Source: a bacterium (GTDB lineage: Bacteria > Armatimonadota > Fimbriimonadia > Fimbriimonadales > Fimbriimonadaceae). Taken from it: a DNA stretch of 64,000 nucleotides. Below, in pieces: positions 46,109 to 55,292 of the stretch (within the stretch, counting starts at the first letter, position 1; each line of letters opens with the position of its first letter). A program made the translations under genes and the position numbers. The DNA lies in assembly GCA_027485645.1 (NCBI GenBank), contig JAIXQR010000002.1:248001-312000 (forward strand), in the 5' to 3' direction. The notes beneath the pieces were generated by a model that saw only the letters and a program-made list of their open reading frames with translations, had not been told where the DNA came from and ran no database searches.

Positions 46109-47377
46109 CTAGTTGCCGCCGGGTCGGTCGATGCGGAAGAAGATTCCTTCCTTCGTGAACTTCACAAAGTAGTCATCCTTTTCGGTCAGCGGCTGGATCA
46201 TGAGCTTGTCCGAGATGGTCGGGTGAACCGATCCCAAGTAGCTCCCACCGGAAAAGATCACCCAGTCGCCGCAATTGGTCGCGCCACGCGCACCAGAGCC
46301 GGGAGGTGGCTCGTTTTCGAGCCCCTCAATGCGAGGTCGGAAGAAATTCGATGCGTCGTCCTCAAACAGGAGTAGGCGCTGGGGCATTGAATCCGAAATG
46401 AGTTCGAGCCCGGATCGGTTTGGCGTTATCCCGTATGCCGCAACCGCCGCGACATCTACCAAGAAACTGTCTCGAAGCTGTGGGTCGAAGATTCTGCAGA
46501 CCGTATGGGCTTTGCCAGTCTCAAGGAAACGGCCGGAAACCTTACTTGCGGGAATCCCGACCGCCCGGGCCGCGAAGAGCAGCGGCGTGTTTAGCGCGTG
46601 GCAGTTTCCGATCCGCTGGTAATTGCGGTCAAAGAACTGGTTCATGTCCAGCGTTGGTTCGTCGACGTCCTTATCGTAGAGCGAGTTCTTGACAAAGAAC
46701 ATGCCCATCCGATCGAGCAATTCTCCAACGCGGACCGGTTTTCGATCAATGATTTCATATCCGGCAAGCTGTTCGAGCAGCTTCGGCAGGTCTGCTTTGT
46801 ACTCGTCTTCGGTCGGCGAAAGGTAAGCCGACTTGACCTCAATTGGCAGTTCGGTCTGGAACCCATCTGGAGCCGGAGCACCTATGCGAACTACGGGATG
46901 GATCAGCGTTCCGCTGATGTCCACCGTCAGGTTGATCTTTTCCGTTCCTTCCGGCGGACTCAAGCGGATCGCGATGCAATCGGCTCCGCGTCGCCCTTCG
47001 GTATTGAATGTCCAGTAGTTCGCTTCACCCTGCTTGGGGATTGGGACAAACGGCAGTTCCGTCTCACCGCGGTAAATCTTGACTTCTCGAATCCGCTGAT
47101 CCGGATAGTCGCGAACTCCGGCGTATTTCGCGGGACTGAAACCGAGAGGGCAAGGGAAGACAATGGTCACCGGTCGGCCAGACCAGACCGATCCTTCGGC
47201 AAGGCCGATTTCGCCGGTGAGCCGTGACTGGAAAGCCTCTTGATTACTGCGATCAAGGTGATAGCTGGGCGGTGCCGCCGGGTCAACCAAGGAAATGGGC
47301 AGGGCCGGATCTTGGACCGGCGTTCCTTGAATCTGCGGGTACGCCAGCATCAGAGCGAAAATCGTAGATGAGGCCAC
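46109..47377 (-). CDS. Transglutaminase-like cysteine hydrolase
   Basis: A 422-residue protein with a transglutaminase/papain-like core: Cys259 in GNCHALNTPL, His in GKAHTVCRIFD, Asp in FLVDVAA. About 200 residues of beta-rich sequence precede the core. A short hydrophobic N-terminus (SSTIFALMLAYPQIQG) may be an export signal. It starts at GTG 47377, with TAGACT exactly 6 bases upstream. Such proteins can crosslink or cleave proteins; the target is unknown. Confidence 0.78.
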   Translation of the reverse strand: MASSTIFALMLAYPQIQGTPVQDPALPISLVDPAAPPSYHLDRSNQEAFQSRLTGEIGLAEGSVWSGRPVTIVFPCPLGFSPAKYAGVRDYPDQRIREVKIYRGETELPFVPIPKQGEANYWTFNTEGRRGADCIAIRLSPPEGTEKINLTVDISGTLIHPVVRIGAPAPDGFQTELPIEVKSAYLSPTEDEYKADLPKLLEQLAGYEIIDRKPVRVGELLDRMGMFFVKNSLYDKDVDEPTLDMNQFFDRNYQRIGNCHALNTPLLFAARAVGIPASKVSGRFLETGKAHTVCRIFDPQLRDSFLVDVAAVAAYGITPNRSGLELISDSMPQRLLLFEDDASNFFRPRIEGLENEPPPGSGARGATNCGDWVIFSGGSYLGSVHPTISDKLMIQPLTEKDDYFVKFTKEGIFFRIDRPGGN

Positions 47378-47383
47378 GAACGG

Positions 47384-47389
47384 AGTCTA
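47384..47389 (-). promoter_or_regulatory. -10 element of the transglutaminase-like gene
   Basis: TAGACT on the minus strand, 6 bases before GTG 47377, consistent with a leaderless transcript. Confidence 0.45.
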
Positions 47390-47446
47390 GTCAGTCTGAA
47401 TTCTCGTTGCAACCCGGTAATTTATGTAGGCAGAGCAAAAAACACG

Positions 47447-47452
47447 CACAAT
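47447..47452 (+). promoter_or_regulatory. -10 element of the cvfB-like gene
   Basis: CACAAT ends 6 bases before ATG 47459. The intervening GAGAGG is too close to the ATG to be a normal ribosome-binding site, supporting a leaderless start. Confidence 0.45.
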
Positions 47453-47458
47453 GAGAGG

Positions 47459-48289
47459 ATGCGTTTAGGTGAGTATCACGAGTTGCGGGCTGTCCGAGAA
47501 GGACCGCCAGGGCTGTTTCTTTCGGACGGCCAGACCGACGTGTTGCTTCCGAAGGCCCAAGTTCCGCCGCGCATTTACGTTGGTGATGTCCTGCGCGTTT
47601 TCGTGATGAAGGATTCGGAAGACCGAATCATCGCCACGTCGAAGACCCCTTACGCCATCCCGGGCGAGTTCGCTCGTCTCACCGTCGTCTCCGTTTCGGA
47701 GATCGGAGCGTTCCTGGATTGGGGCCTGGATAAAGACCTCTTTTGCCCGATTAAAGAGCAGATGATGCGCATGCGCTCGGGGCAGGATTACTTGGTCCGG
47801 ATTTACATTGACGAAGTCTCGGAACGCATCGCCTGCACTTCGAAAATTAACCGCTACTTGCGCGCGACCAGCGAAGATTTGGAAGTTGGGCAGGCGGTCC
47901 AGTTGATGATCGCGGATCGGACGGAAGACTTCATTCGGGTCATTATCAACGGCCAATTCAAGGGATCGCTTTTCGCCGACGAATGGATTGATCGGCTGAA
48001 CATGGGGGAGACTCGGCAGGGGTACATCAAGCGGATTCGGCCCGAGGACGGTCGTATTGCCGTCTCACTGCGCCCTCAGGGCTTCAGCGCCGTCCTGGGC
48101 GAGCGTGACCGAATCCTGGCCGCGCTCAAGGACGCTGGCGGAACGCTGCCCGTTTCCGACAAGTCGTCACCCGAGGAGATTCAGCGCCGGTTCGGGCTGA
48201 GCAAAGGGGCGTTTAAGAAGCTCATCGGCGCGCTATATCGAGAAGAGATGATTGAGATTAGCGATCACTGGATCAAACTAAAATCGTAA
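47459..48289 (+). CDS. cvfB: S1 RNA-binding protein of the CvfB/YitL family
   Basis: A 276-residue cytoplasmic RNA-binding protein. Three S1-like beta-barrel domains fill about residues 1-215, with VVSVSEIGAFLDWGLDKDLF typical of the second. A C-terminal winged helix (RRFGLSKGAFKKLIGALYR) completes the CvfB layout. CvfB family members affect virulence and RNA turnover in Firmicutes; the role here is unknown. Confidence 0.9.
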   Translation: MRLGEYHELRAVREGPPGLFLSDGQTDVLLPKAQVPPRIYVGDVLRVFVMKDSEDRIIATSKTPYAIPGEFARLTVVSVSEIGAFLDWGLDKDLFCPIKEQMMRMRSGQDYLVRIYIDEVSERIACTSKINRYLRATSEDLEVGQAVQLMIADRTEDFIRVIINGQFKGSLFADEWIDRLNMGETRQGYIKRIRPEDGRIAVSLRPQGFSAVLGERDRILAALKDAGGTLPVSDKSSPEEIQRRFGLSKGAFKKLIGALYREEMIEISDHWIKLKS

Positions 48290-48362
48290 GATTGGGCGTC
48301 CGAACGGAGTAGCTGTGCGGCTCGGTGCGTAGTACAAAAGTGGCAGAATGGGTGGGATCAAG

Positions 48363-49604
48363 ATGAAAAGAACGGCGATTTTTGGGATGTGCTGCCTGCC
48401 CATTTTGGCGGCAGGTTGGCTGCATCAGTCCGCCCCGACTCCCGCCGTCGATCCCGTTGCCCAACTGAAGAAGCGCGTTGCTTCTGGGCAAGTGAAGCTC
48501 CAGTTCGAGCCAAAGCAGGGCTACCTCCAGAGTCTGCTAAAAGAGCTCGCGATTGATCCCAACTCTCAGGTTCTGGTCTTTTCGAAAACCAGCCTTCAGA
48601 CCGATTTCATTTCTCCAAAAACGCCGCGAGCGCTGTACTTCAACGATGAGGTTTACGTTGGTTGGATTCCTGGCGCGCCCTTGATCGAGATCATGAGCGT
48701 GGATCCAAAGCGAGGCGCGCTTTTCTACACGATTGAGAACGACGCAAAGTCGAAGTTGGCGTTTTCATCTGAAGGATCCGACTGCTTCCGCTGTCACGGC
48801 GGGCGTGGATTTGGCTCTCCGGCCGCGCTGTTTGGACGATCGGTCCAGACCGCGCCGAGCGGCTACTCGCGAGTTTTTGCAAACACGTTCAACATGACGC
48901 CTTCCACCCCGATCAGAAATCGATGGGGAGGTTGGTACGTCTCGGGCACGCACGGAAGCTTGCGCCATATGGGTAACGAGCTCTCGCAAGGAACCGACGA
49001 AAAGCACTCCATCAACACCGAGCGTGGAGCGAACGTGACGAACCTGTCGCGATACTTCGACGTGAAGCCTTACCTGACCCCTCATTCAGACATCGCGGCG
49101 CTTATGGTCTTTGAGCAGCAGATGGAGGTCCAGAACCTCATCACCCGAGCGAACCAAGATGCGCTTCTGATCTTGCGAGGAACGTCGCCCGAAAAGGCGA
49201 GCAAGGAGGCCATTGCCAACATCGAGAGCTACAGCGAAGGGCTAGTAGCGGGGCTCTTGTGCAGTGACGAAGTGAAGCTGTCAAACCCGGTCAAGGGGAC
49301 CACCGCCTTTGCGAAAACTTACTCGGAGTCTGGGCCCAAAGACTCGAAGGGGCGGTCGCTTTATCAGCTCGACCTCACGACGCGGATTCTGCGCTACCCA
49401 TGCAGCCCGCTGATCTACTCACCTTCCTTTGATGCCCTTCAGACGCCCGTGAAGAACTTTGTCTATCGCCGACTCGGAGAGATTCTGACCGGGAAGGATA
49501 AATCGGGCGACTTTGCACACCTGTCCGCCCTCGACCGAAAGAACGTGCTCGAGATCCTCACCGAAACCAAGTCGGACTTCGCGAAGTTCATCGGCTCGAA
49601 ATAA
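48363..49604 (+). CDS. Exported monohaem protein, unknown function
   Basis: A 413-residue exported protein with signal peptide MKRTAIFGMCCLPILAAG. One c-type haem motif, CFRCH (141-145), lies in a segment DCFRCHGGRGFG, as in many planctomycete-like proteins of unknown role. The rest has no recognised domain. ATG 48363 is preferred to 48348 because GGTGGGA precedes it and a CAGAAT -10 hexamer is at 48344-48349. Confidence 0.75.
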   Translation: MKRTAIFGMCCLPILAAGWLHQSAPTPAVDPVAQLKKRVASGQVKLQFEPKQGYLQSLLKELAIDPNSQVLVFSKTSLQTDFISPKTPRALYFNDEVYVGWIPGAPLIEIMSVDPKRGALFYTIENDAKSKLAFSSEGSDCFRCHGGRGFGSPAALFGRSVQTAPSGYSRVFANTFNMTPSTPIRNRWGGWYVSGTHGSLRHMGNELSQGTDEKHSINTERGANVTNLSRYFDVKPYLTPHSDIAALMVFEQQMEVQNLITRANQDALLILRGTSPEKASKEAIANIESYSEGLVAGLLCSDEVKLSNPVKGTTAFAKTYSESGPKDSKGRSLYQLDLTTRILRYPCSPLIYSPSFDALQTPVKNFVYRRLGEILTGKDKSGDFAHLSALDRKNVLEILTETKSDFAKFIGSK

Positions 49605-49665
49605 GCACTTAACCCCCTGGCCGTTGCGGGTCCACGCTTGGAACCTCGAAAGAGCTCGGGGCCTA

Positions 49666-50820
49666 CTACCGGATCACGTGCGGGACAAACCGGCTGAGGT
49701 CGGTAGTGATTCGGCCGTCCGATTCCCGGATCCCGACGCCGGCGGATTCGTCGCCAACAACCCACGACCCGATGACCGCGTGGTTGCCGCCGGCCTCAAA
49801 CAGCGGCGCAAGGGCTTGGTAGATGTACTTCGGCTGGAGTCCGATTTGGGTCGTGTCCGCGTCCGGGGTCTCTTCGGTGGTGGTTCCATCGATCACTACG
49901 CGCACACCGTCCCCTTCGCGGGAGAGCAGTGGCTTTCGAACATAGCGGGTCATTTCGCGTGGGCCATCGAAGTAGGCGGGAAGAAGGTTGGGGTGGTTCG
50001 GGTACCGCTCCCAAAGGATCGGCAAGATGGCCTTGTTCGCCAGCAGCATCTTCCAGATCGGCTCGATCCAGATGTTGCGGAGTTCTGGCTGCAGGGCGTG
50101 GTTGCCGAAGTTCTCGCGGACCATCCACTCCCACGGATAGAGCTTAAACATCTTTCGGATCGCGCCATCACGGGCATCTAGAAACTGCTTGGTCTCTTTG
50201 TTCCAGCCGATCTCGGTCATCAGGAGCCCTTCGGTCTGGAGCCCCGCCTCGGTGGCGGTATCGCGGAGCAGGGCGATCGTCATGAGGTCCTCGTCCGACT
50301 CGGAGTGTGCGAAGTGAACAAAGCCAGGGACGAGTTTTTGGTCCTTCAGCCAGGTCCATCGGGCGATGAGAGATTCCCAGAGGGAGTTGAACTGGTCCGA
50401 GCCCGGGAAGCGGTCTTGGCTCCATTGCCACTGCACGACGGCCGCCTCGAGCAGGGAAGTCGGCGTGTCGGCGTTGTACTCCAGCATCTTCGGCGGATTG
50501 ACGCCGTCGTAGGCAAAGTCAAACCGGCCGTAGAGGTGCCCGGTCGGGTTGGCGGCGTAATCCTCCAGGACGAACTCGCAGTAAGCGGGTAAGTCAAACT
50601 CGCGAAAGCGCCTAGTGCGGATCAGGTCCTGCACGGTTTCCATGCAGAGTCGGTGAAGTTCGTTGGTAGCCGACTCGATGGCGTCTACATCGCGGGAGCC
50701 GAGCGTGTAGTAGGCGCTCTCGTCCCAGTAAGGCTTGCCGAGATGAGTGTGGAAGACGAGGCCCCACTTTTCGACTTCAGCTTGCCAGTTCGGGCGCGGG
50801 TCGATTCGGTGTCGTTGCAC
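49666..50820 (-). CDS. Glutathionylspermidine synthase family protein (YgiC-like)
   Basis: A 384-residue ATP-grasp amide ligase-like protein of the glutathionylspermidine synthase family. The conserved core LEYNADTPTSLLEAAVVQWQ and GDESAGVGIRES mark the family. In Enterobacteria YgiC-like proteins lie beside a DUF1190 lipoprotein; here too a small lipoprotein gene lies immediately upstream, two bases between stop and GTG start. The substrate amine is unknown. Confidence 0.9.
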   Translation of the reverse strand: MQRHRIDPRPNWQAEVEKWGLVFHTHLGKPYWDESAYYTLGSRDVDAIESATNELHRLCMETVQDLIRTRRFREFDLPAYCEFVLEDYAANPTGHLYGRFDFAYDGVNPPKMLEYNADTPTSLLEAAVVQWQWSQDRFPGSDQFNSLWESLIARWTWLKDQKLVPGFVHFAHSESDEDLMTIALLRDTATEAGLQTEGLLMTEIGWNKETKQFLDARDGAIRKMFKLYPWEWMVRENFGNHALQPELRNIWIEPIWKMLLANKAILPILWERYPNHPNLLPAYFDGPREMTRYVRKPLLSREGDGVRVVIDGTTTEETPDADTTQIGLQPKYIYQALAPLFEAGGNHAVIGSWVVGDESAGVGIRESDGRITTDLSRFVPHVIR

Positions 50821-50822
50821 GT

Positions 50823-51092
50823 CTAGCTAAATCCGCTGCCCATGGAGCCGAAGCCACCGCGCGAAATGGAAGGAGTAGAGGAGCCACCAAGGACTCGGCC
50901 ACCAGATTGGGTTCCCCCGTAGATGAATCGCGGGGCACCGTAGTAACCCGCGCCGCCTCGATAGGTTGTACACGCCGAATCGGGCAGTTTTTTGCCGCTG
51001 GCATCCACACAGTCACGTCGTTCGGACCCACAGCCCGCCAAAATAACGCCCGCAAAAGTGACAACCCACGCCAACTTAAATTCTCGTTTCAT
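50823..51092 (-). CDS. Small glycine-rich lipoprotein (YgiB/DUF1190-like)
   Basis: An 89-residue lipoprotein with signal peptide and lipobox VILAGC (Cys21). After it come a Cys-rich stretch (DCVDASGKKLPDSACTTY) and a Gly/Tyr/Ser-rich tail. The position directly upstream of a glutathionylspermidine-synthase-like gene, the composition and the short length match YgiB/DUF1190 lipoproteins, but sequence similarity is weak by eye. Confidence 0.7.
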   Translation of the reverse strand: MKREFKLAWVVTFAGVILAGCGSERRDCVDASGKKLPDSACTTYRGGAGYYGAPRFIYGGTQSGGRVLGGSSTPSISRGGFGSMGSGFS

Positions 51093-51235
51093 CCAGAAAG
51101 TGCCTCGCTAAAAGACAATGTAAGTGTACGTTGTCCTGGTACTGCGGGATGCACCTTTTGCAAGAAATTGGGAGCGATTGCGGCGATGTCCTAGCCAGAT
51201 GCCCCGGCTTGATTTAGAATGTAGGGGAGTCAACG

Positions 51236-52702
51236 ATGACAGCACGCGACAAGATTCTGCACCTCCACCGGCGGCTCGGCTTTGGCCTCACCCCGCCAGA
51301 ACTCGCGGCCGAAGAAAAGCTCGGATTTGACAAATCGGCCCAGCGGCTGCTCGACTTCCAAAAGCTTCCCGATCTTGGCGTTTCCCCGTACGAATTCTGC
51401 TGGCGCAACCGCGAGAAGGAACAGGCCGACGTGGGTTCGTATCGGTTCCGGGCTTGGTGGACCTTGCGCATGGTCGCGACAGAGCGACCCCTGGAAGAAA
51501 AGCTGACGCTGTTCTGGCATTCGCATTTCGCGGTCGGTGACGACAAGGTGGAAGACGGCCCGATGATGCTGTACTACCTGCAAACGCTCTACAAGCACGG
51601 CTACGGAAAGTTCGAGGACCTTCTTTTGGCCGTCTCCAGAGAGCCCGCAATGATGCGCTATCTGGACATGACCCGGAGCGTGAAGGGGAATCCAAACGAG
51701 AATTTTGCCCGCGAAGTCATGGAGCTCTTCACGATGGGAATCGGTAACTACACCGAAGTCGACGTGAAGGAACTCTCCCGCGCCTTGACCGGCTGGGGCT
51801 TCATCCACACCTACTACGAATTGCCAGGCGAGTCGAGCCTTAAGTTGTCGGAGAGCATTCAATACAACCGACCGTTCGCGTCATTCGCCTATCTCACGAG
51901 CATGCGCGACGAAACCGAGAAGACGATTCTCGGGCAGAAGAAAGATTGGGACGGCGAAGCGGCGTTGCGCATGCTAGCGCACAGGCCCGAGACGGCTCGC
52001 TACGTTTCCGGAAAGCTTTGGAGCTACTTTGCCGGGCAAGAAGCCCCGCCAAAAGTGCTCGATCGACTTGTCGCAGTTTGGAAGAAATCGGGCGGCAATA
52101 TTCCTGACATCATGCGGGCGATTGCCCTCGCGCCAGAGTTCTATGCCGAGGAAGGGGTGGGGAACTATCCGAAGAATCCTGCAGACTTCGTGATTGGAAT
52201 TGCCCGGAAGCAGGGCATGGGAAGATCGATGATGGCCAAGCGGCCAAAGGATGCTAAGCCGACGGACGAGATTCCGAAAGAGATCATGGACCAAATGGGC
52301 TACGCCGCTTACCGAATGGACCGGATGGGGCTCACCCTTTTAGTGCCGCCGGATGTTGCGGGCTGGACGTGGGGGGAGAACTTTATCAACAGCAGTGCGA
52401 TGGCGGAGCGGTACCAATACCAAGGATTTTATTACGTGGTGGACAACGTGGAGCAGTGCGGGGCCACGGTCTTTGGCTACCTAAAGAGCCTGCAGCTCAC
52501 GTCAGTTGAAGACATCACGCGCAAGTATGCCGAGTACTACGACACGAAGCTAAACCCAGAAACCGAGAAGGTTCTGAATGCCGTGTTCACTTCGGTAGGC
52601 GGCGTTTCGATGTTCGATTCCGGCAAGGAAGTCCACTGGCCCGGGTGGCATTACGCCACCCTCAAGCTGCTAGTTGCCTCACCGGAAATGCATCTCTGCT
52701 GA
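51236..52702 (+). CDS. DUF1800 protein
   Basis: A 488-residue DUF1800 protein, starting LHRRLGFGLTPPEL and with the conserved NPNENFAREVMELFTMGIG and DVAGWTWGENFIN. DUF1800 genes usually precede a DUF1501 gene; none follows here. TAGAAT (51215-51220) and AGGGGAG give a good promoter and ribosome-binding site for ATG 51236. Function is not known for the family; export is not obvious from the N-terminus. Confidence 0.9.
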   Translation: MTARDKILHLHRRLGFGLTPPELAAEEKLGFDKSAQRLLDFQKLPDLGVSPYEFCWRNREKEQADVGSYRFRAWWTLRMVATERPLEEKLTLFWHSHFAVGDDKVEDGPMMLYYLQTLYKHGYGKFEDLLLAVSREPAMMRYLDMTRSVKGNPNENFAREVMELFTMGIGNYTEVDVKELSRALTGWGFIHTYYELPGESSLKLSESIQYNRPFASFAYLTSMRDETEKTILGQKKDWDGEAALRMLAHRPETARYVSGKLWSYFAGQEAPPKVLDRLVAVWKKSGGNIPDIMRAIALAPEFYAEEGVGNYPKNPADFVIGIARKQGMGRSMMAKRPKDAKPTDEIPKEIMDQMGYAAYRMDRMGLTLLVPPDVAGWTWGENFINSSAMAERYQYQGFYYVVDNVEQCGATVFGYLKSLQLTSVEDITRKYAEYYDTKLNPETEKVLNAVFTSVGGVSMFDSGKEVHWPGWHYATLKLLVASPEMHLC

Positions 52703-52705
52703 GGC

Positions 52706-53605
52706 TTACTTCTTCGGGTTTGCGTCAAAGAAGTCGAAGAGGAGGATGCTGGCGCGGATGCCGCTGGCGGTTTCTTTGCCGCCAACCGTTCGGCCGCCGG
52801 GCCACGCGTGGCCGCCATCCGCCAAGGTGACAAGCTGGACCATTCGACCGTTCTTGCCGTTCTTCCAAGTCTCGGTAACCACCTTGCCGTCGTTGATTTC
52901 TGACTTCTCTGCCGGGGCGGTAATGCCTAGTTGCTTGGCCCACCACTGCGCACTCTTCGGTTGCGAGATGCCTTTAAGGAGGCTCTGGCTATTCTCATCG
53001 TAGGCAACGGTGTTGTCGTTTTTGGCATGGATCATCAAAACCGAGACCGGCACTTTGGGATCGGGGATGATCCGTGGACCAACGCCGGTGGTGCCAGCAA
53101 CGGCGCCGATGGCAGCCAGTCGGTCGCCAATCTGAGTGGCGGCGAAGTGCGACATAAAGGCGCCGTTCGAGTGTCCGCACATGAAGACCCGGTTCTTGTC
53201 GACCTTCACTTCACTCTCGACCTTGTCGAGAATGGCCTTCATGAAGGCGACATCATCTTTTTTCTGCCCAGATAGGTCGATGAACCCGGCGTTCCAGCCT
53301 GGCCGCTCGCCAAGGCCGTCGGGATACACGGCAATATAGCCGCGCTTTTCCGCTTCTTCGGCGGTGTCGGTGTACACCTCGGCCAGTTTTGCGGTGCCGG
53401 TCCAGCCGTGCAGAATCAGGACCAGCGGCAACGGCTTGCCCTCTTCCGCTTTCTTCGGAATCCGCAGAATGTAGCTCCGAGTGACCCCTTCGGAATCAAG
53501 CGTCTCGACGTACCGGCCGGGGCCTTTGGATTGGGCGGTTGTCGGCGATACGCAACCCGCCAAGAGAAGGGCCAGAAGCGGGATTCGGAAAGCGCTAGAG
53601 TTCAT
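52706..53605 (-). CDS. Lipoprotein esterase of the PHB depolymerase/feruloyl esterase family
   Basis: A 299-residue alpha/beta hydrolase with a lipoprotein signal ending LLAGC (Cys18), so it is probably attached to the envelope. The oxyanion HG is in LILHGWTGTA, and the nucleophile Ser in GHSNGAFMSH. Asp is likely in HAKNDNTVAY and His in GGHAWPGG. It resembles LpqC/PHB depolymerase-like esterases that cleave polymer or plant-wall esters. TAGTAT lies 6 bases before its ATG. It converges with the DUF1800 gene. Confidence 0.88.
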   Translation of the reverse strand: MNSSAFRIPLLALLLAGCVSPTTAQSKGPGRYVETLDSEGVTRSYILRIPKKAEEGKPLPLVLILHGWTGTAKLAEVYTDTAEEAEKRGYIAVYPDGLGERPGWNAGFIDLSGQKKDDVAFMKAILDKVESEVKVDKNRVFMCGHSNGAFMSHFAATQIGDRLAAIGAVAGTTGVGPRIIPDPKVPVSVLMIHAKNDNTVAYDENSQSLLKGISQPKSAQWWAKQLGITAPAEKSEINDGKVVTETWKNGKNGRMVQLVTLADGGHAWPGGRTVGGKETASGIRASILLFDFFDANPKK

Positions 53606-53611
53606 CCGTCA

Positions 53612-53617
53612 ATACTA
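53612..53617 (-). promoter_or_regulatory. -10 element of the lipoprotein esterase gene
   Basis: TAGTAT on the minus strand ends 6 bases before ATG 53605, matching the leaderless pattern seen elsewhere in the window. Confidence 0.5.
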
Positions 53618-53672
53618 CACCTTGGCTTTGCTGGTCGCAATCTCGTTGGACCAATGTCGCACTAATTCGGTA

Positions 53673-53728
53673 CCCCAGATCAATCACCCCAGATCAATCA
53701 CCGCATAGCAATCACCCCAGAGCAACCG
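53673..53728. repeat. Four tandem 14-bp repeats
   Basis: Two perfect copies of CCCCAGATCAATCA (53673-53700) are followed by two degenerate copies, CCGCATAGCAATCA and CCCCAGAGCAACCG. The array sits between the divergent esterase gene and the first PEP-CTERM gene and may be a protein-binding array or a replication-slippage product. Confidence 0.75.
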
Positions 53729-53778
53729 CCTCATTGTCGCCGCTGGAATCTCAAATTCTCAAAGGCAACAATGGACTC

Positions 53779-54498
53779 ATGAAATTCGTTGTATCGGCCT
53801 GTTCTGTCTTGTTGACTTGCGCAGTAGCCCAGGTAAACGCACAATCCATCAACCCTTCGAACTTGCTTCGAGGCGGCGATGGCGTGGGTAGCGATCTGCA
53901 AAGTTTGACTCGAGGAACGGGACAGCTAAGTTCGGTCGGTTCTGGATCGAATGTTGGTGATCAAGCTGACGGTCGATTGTTCAATTTGCAAGATCCAACC
54001 ACGGCGCAAACTTGGAAAATTAACTGGCAACGAGCCGGCTTTGCTCCACGCCATATGCTCGGCTACTACACCGATATTACGGCGACCAACCCAAAGATCA
54101 CTTGGGTAATTGGTGGAAGCAACTCCGGACTTCCAAGCTCGGCCCAAGTCAAGATTGACGGCACTTTTGGACTCGTTTTTGGTAGCGGAGACAACAGTGA
54201 CCCAAGAAAGTCGACGGTCTACTACAGCGAGTCTTGGCGAAATCAGAATCAGCAGAACCGAGTAGCCGTTCTGAAGGACCGAGACCTTAACGGACTCCGA
54301 CCTTTCGGCCTAACCGTTTCTTGGGAAGATGGCTACAACCTCGGCGACCAAGACTATAACGACTTTGGACTTCACCTTGACGGTGTTGTTGCTCAGAAAT
54401 ACGCACCAGTTCCAGAACCCGCCCCCTTCCTGATTATTGGAGTAGGCGTCGTAACCATCTTGTCTCAGCGAAAGCGAAGTCATCGCTCAATCGTGTAA
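53779..54498 (+). CDS. PEP-CTERM protein, first of three paralogues
   Basis: A 239-residue exported protein: signal peptide (SVLLTCAVAQVNAQ), then a DUF4114-like beta domain ending WEDGYNLGDQDYNDFGLHL. The C-terminal sorting signal is VPEPAP, a hydrophobic helix and basic RKRSH. Exosortase-type enzymes recognise this signal; none is in the window. Paralogous to 55293-56015 and 56127-56831. The AACAAT hexamer is 6 bases before ATG 53779. Confidence 0.85.
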   Translation: MKFVVSACSVLLTCAVAQVNAQSINPSNLLRGGDGVGSDLQSLTRGTGQLSSVGSGSNVGDQADGRLFNLQDPTTAQTWKINWQRAGFAPRHMLGYYTDITATNPKITWVIGGSNSGLPSSAQVKIDGTFGLVFGSGDNSDPRKSTVYYSESWRNQNQQNRVAVLKDRDLNGLRPFGLTVSWEDGYNLGDQDYNDFGLHLDGVVAQKYAPVPEPAPFLIIGVGVVTILSQRKRSHRSIV

Positions 54499-54531
54499 CC
54501 GCAGCAACGACCGATTGATGAGGTAGTTGAA

Positions 54532-55263
54532 ATGCAAAAACTTCTGTTGATATCGCTTTGTTTGTTCAGCGCGCAGCTTCCGGAAACGGCGCCAATCGTG
54601 AAAGCCGCGAACGATTTAGCAGAAGTCGGCGTGCACGAGGACGCGGAAGTGAAGAAAACCCTGGCGGCCAACCTTGGGACTATTTGGTCTGTTTGGTCCC
54701 CACCACCTCCACGGCCGTCCGAACTCATTACGCGAAGAATTGAAGTTCCATATCGACGGCGGCAAAATTCCGGCGTTAGGGTTCCTGATGCCGGTCCTCG
54801 GCTCGGCGATGACTTTGTGACGCCTTTCAGGAATCCTCTAGAAGCAAAACCCGCAGGAAACACAAATTCTCGATTCCTCCCTGCGGATCCGCTTTTGCTC
54901 AACCTGAGTAATGCATCCGTTACACCGCTCTGGAGTAGTGCAGGGGAAGATATTCAATCCTTAGCGCGGGAAGGATCTTCTGAACTGCTCGAAGATCCTG
55001 CCGAAGTGCTGAACTCGATTGAGAGCTTGGCGGCTAAAACCGAAGAACTCGCCGGGCCGGAGGCATACAGATTCCGTAAAAAGTTGGCAACGGCGAGCCC
55101 CGTGCCGGAACCGGCTGCGATGATTCCCCTTGCCGGAGGTCTGATCTTCGTCGTCGGGCGTCGTCGAACTAAGAAAATCCTTAGTGACGAATTTGCGGTG
55201 ACACCTTTGGGTGAACCCGTTTCGGGCACCGGGGTCATGCGACCACGAACTTGCGACTTGTGA
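54532..55263 (+). CDS. PEP-CTERM protein with extra C-terminal tail
   Basis: A 243-residue exported protein unrelated to its flanking paralogues. It has an N-terminal signal peptide and a proline-rich middle. The sorting signal VPEPAAMIPLAGGLIFVVGRRR is followed, unusually, by about 30 more residues rather than ending there. GAGG upstream serves as ribosome-binding site. It ends 29 bases before the start of the next paralogue. Function unknown. Confidence 0.6.
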   Translation: MQKLLLISLCLFSAQLPETAPIVKAANDLAEVGVHEDAEVKKTLAANLGTIWSVWSPPPPRPSELITRRIEVPYRRRQNSGVRVPDAGPRLGDDFVTPFRNPLEAKPAGNTNSRFLPADPLLLNLSNASVTPLWSSAGEDIQSLAREGSSELLEDPAEVLNSIESLAAKTEELAGPEAYRFRKKLATASPVPEPAAMIPLAGGLIFVVGRRRTKKILSDEFAVTPLGEPVSGTGVMRPRTCDL

Positions 55264-55292
55264 TTCGGTCATTTGGAATCGACAATAGAACC

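Noticed and set aside
53673-53728. CRISPR array
   Set aside because: Repeats are directly adjacent without spacers, only 14 bp long, and no cas genes are present.
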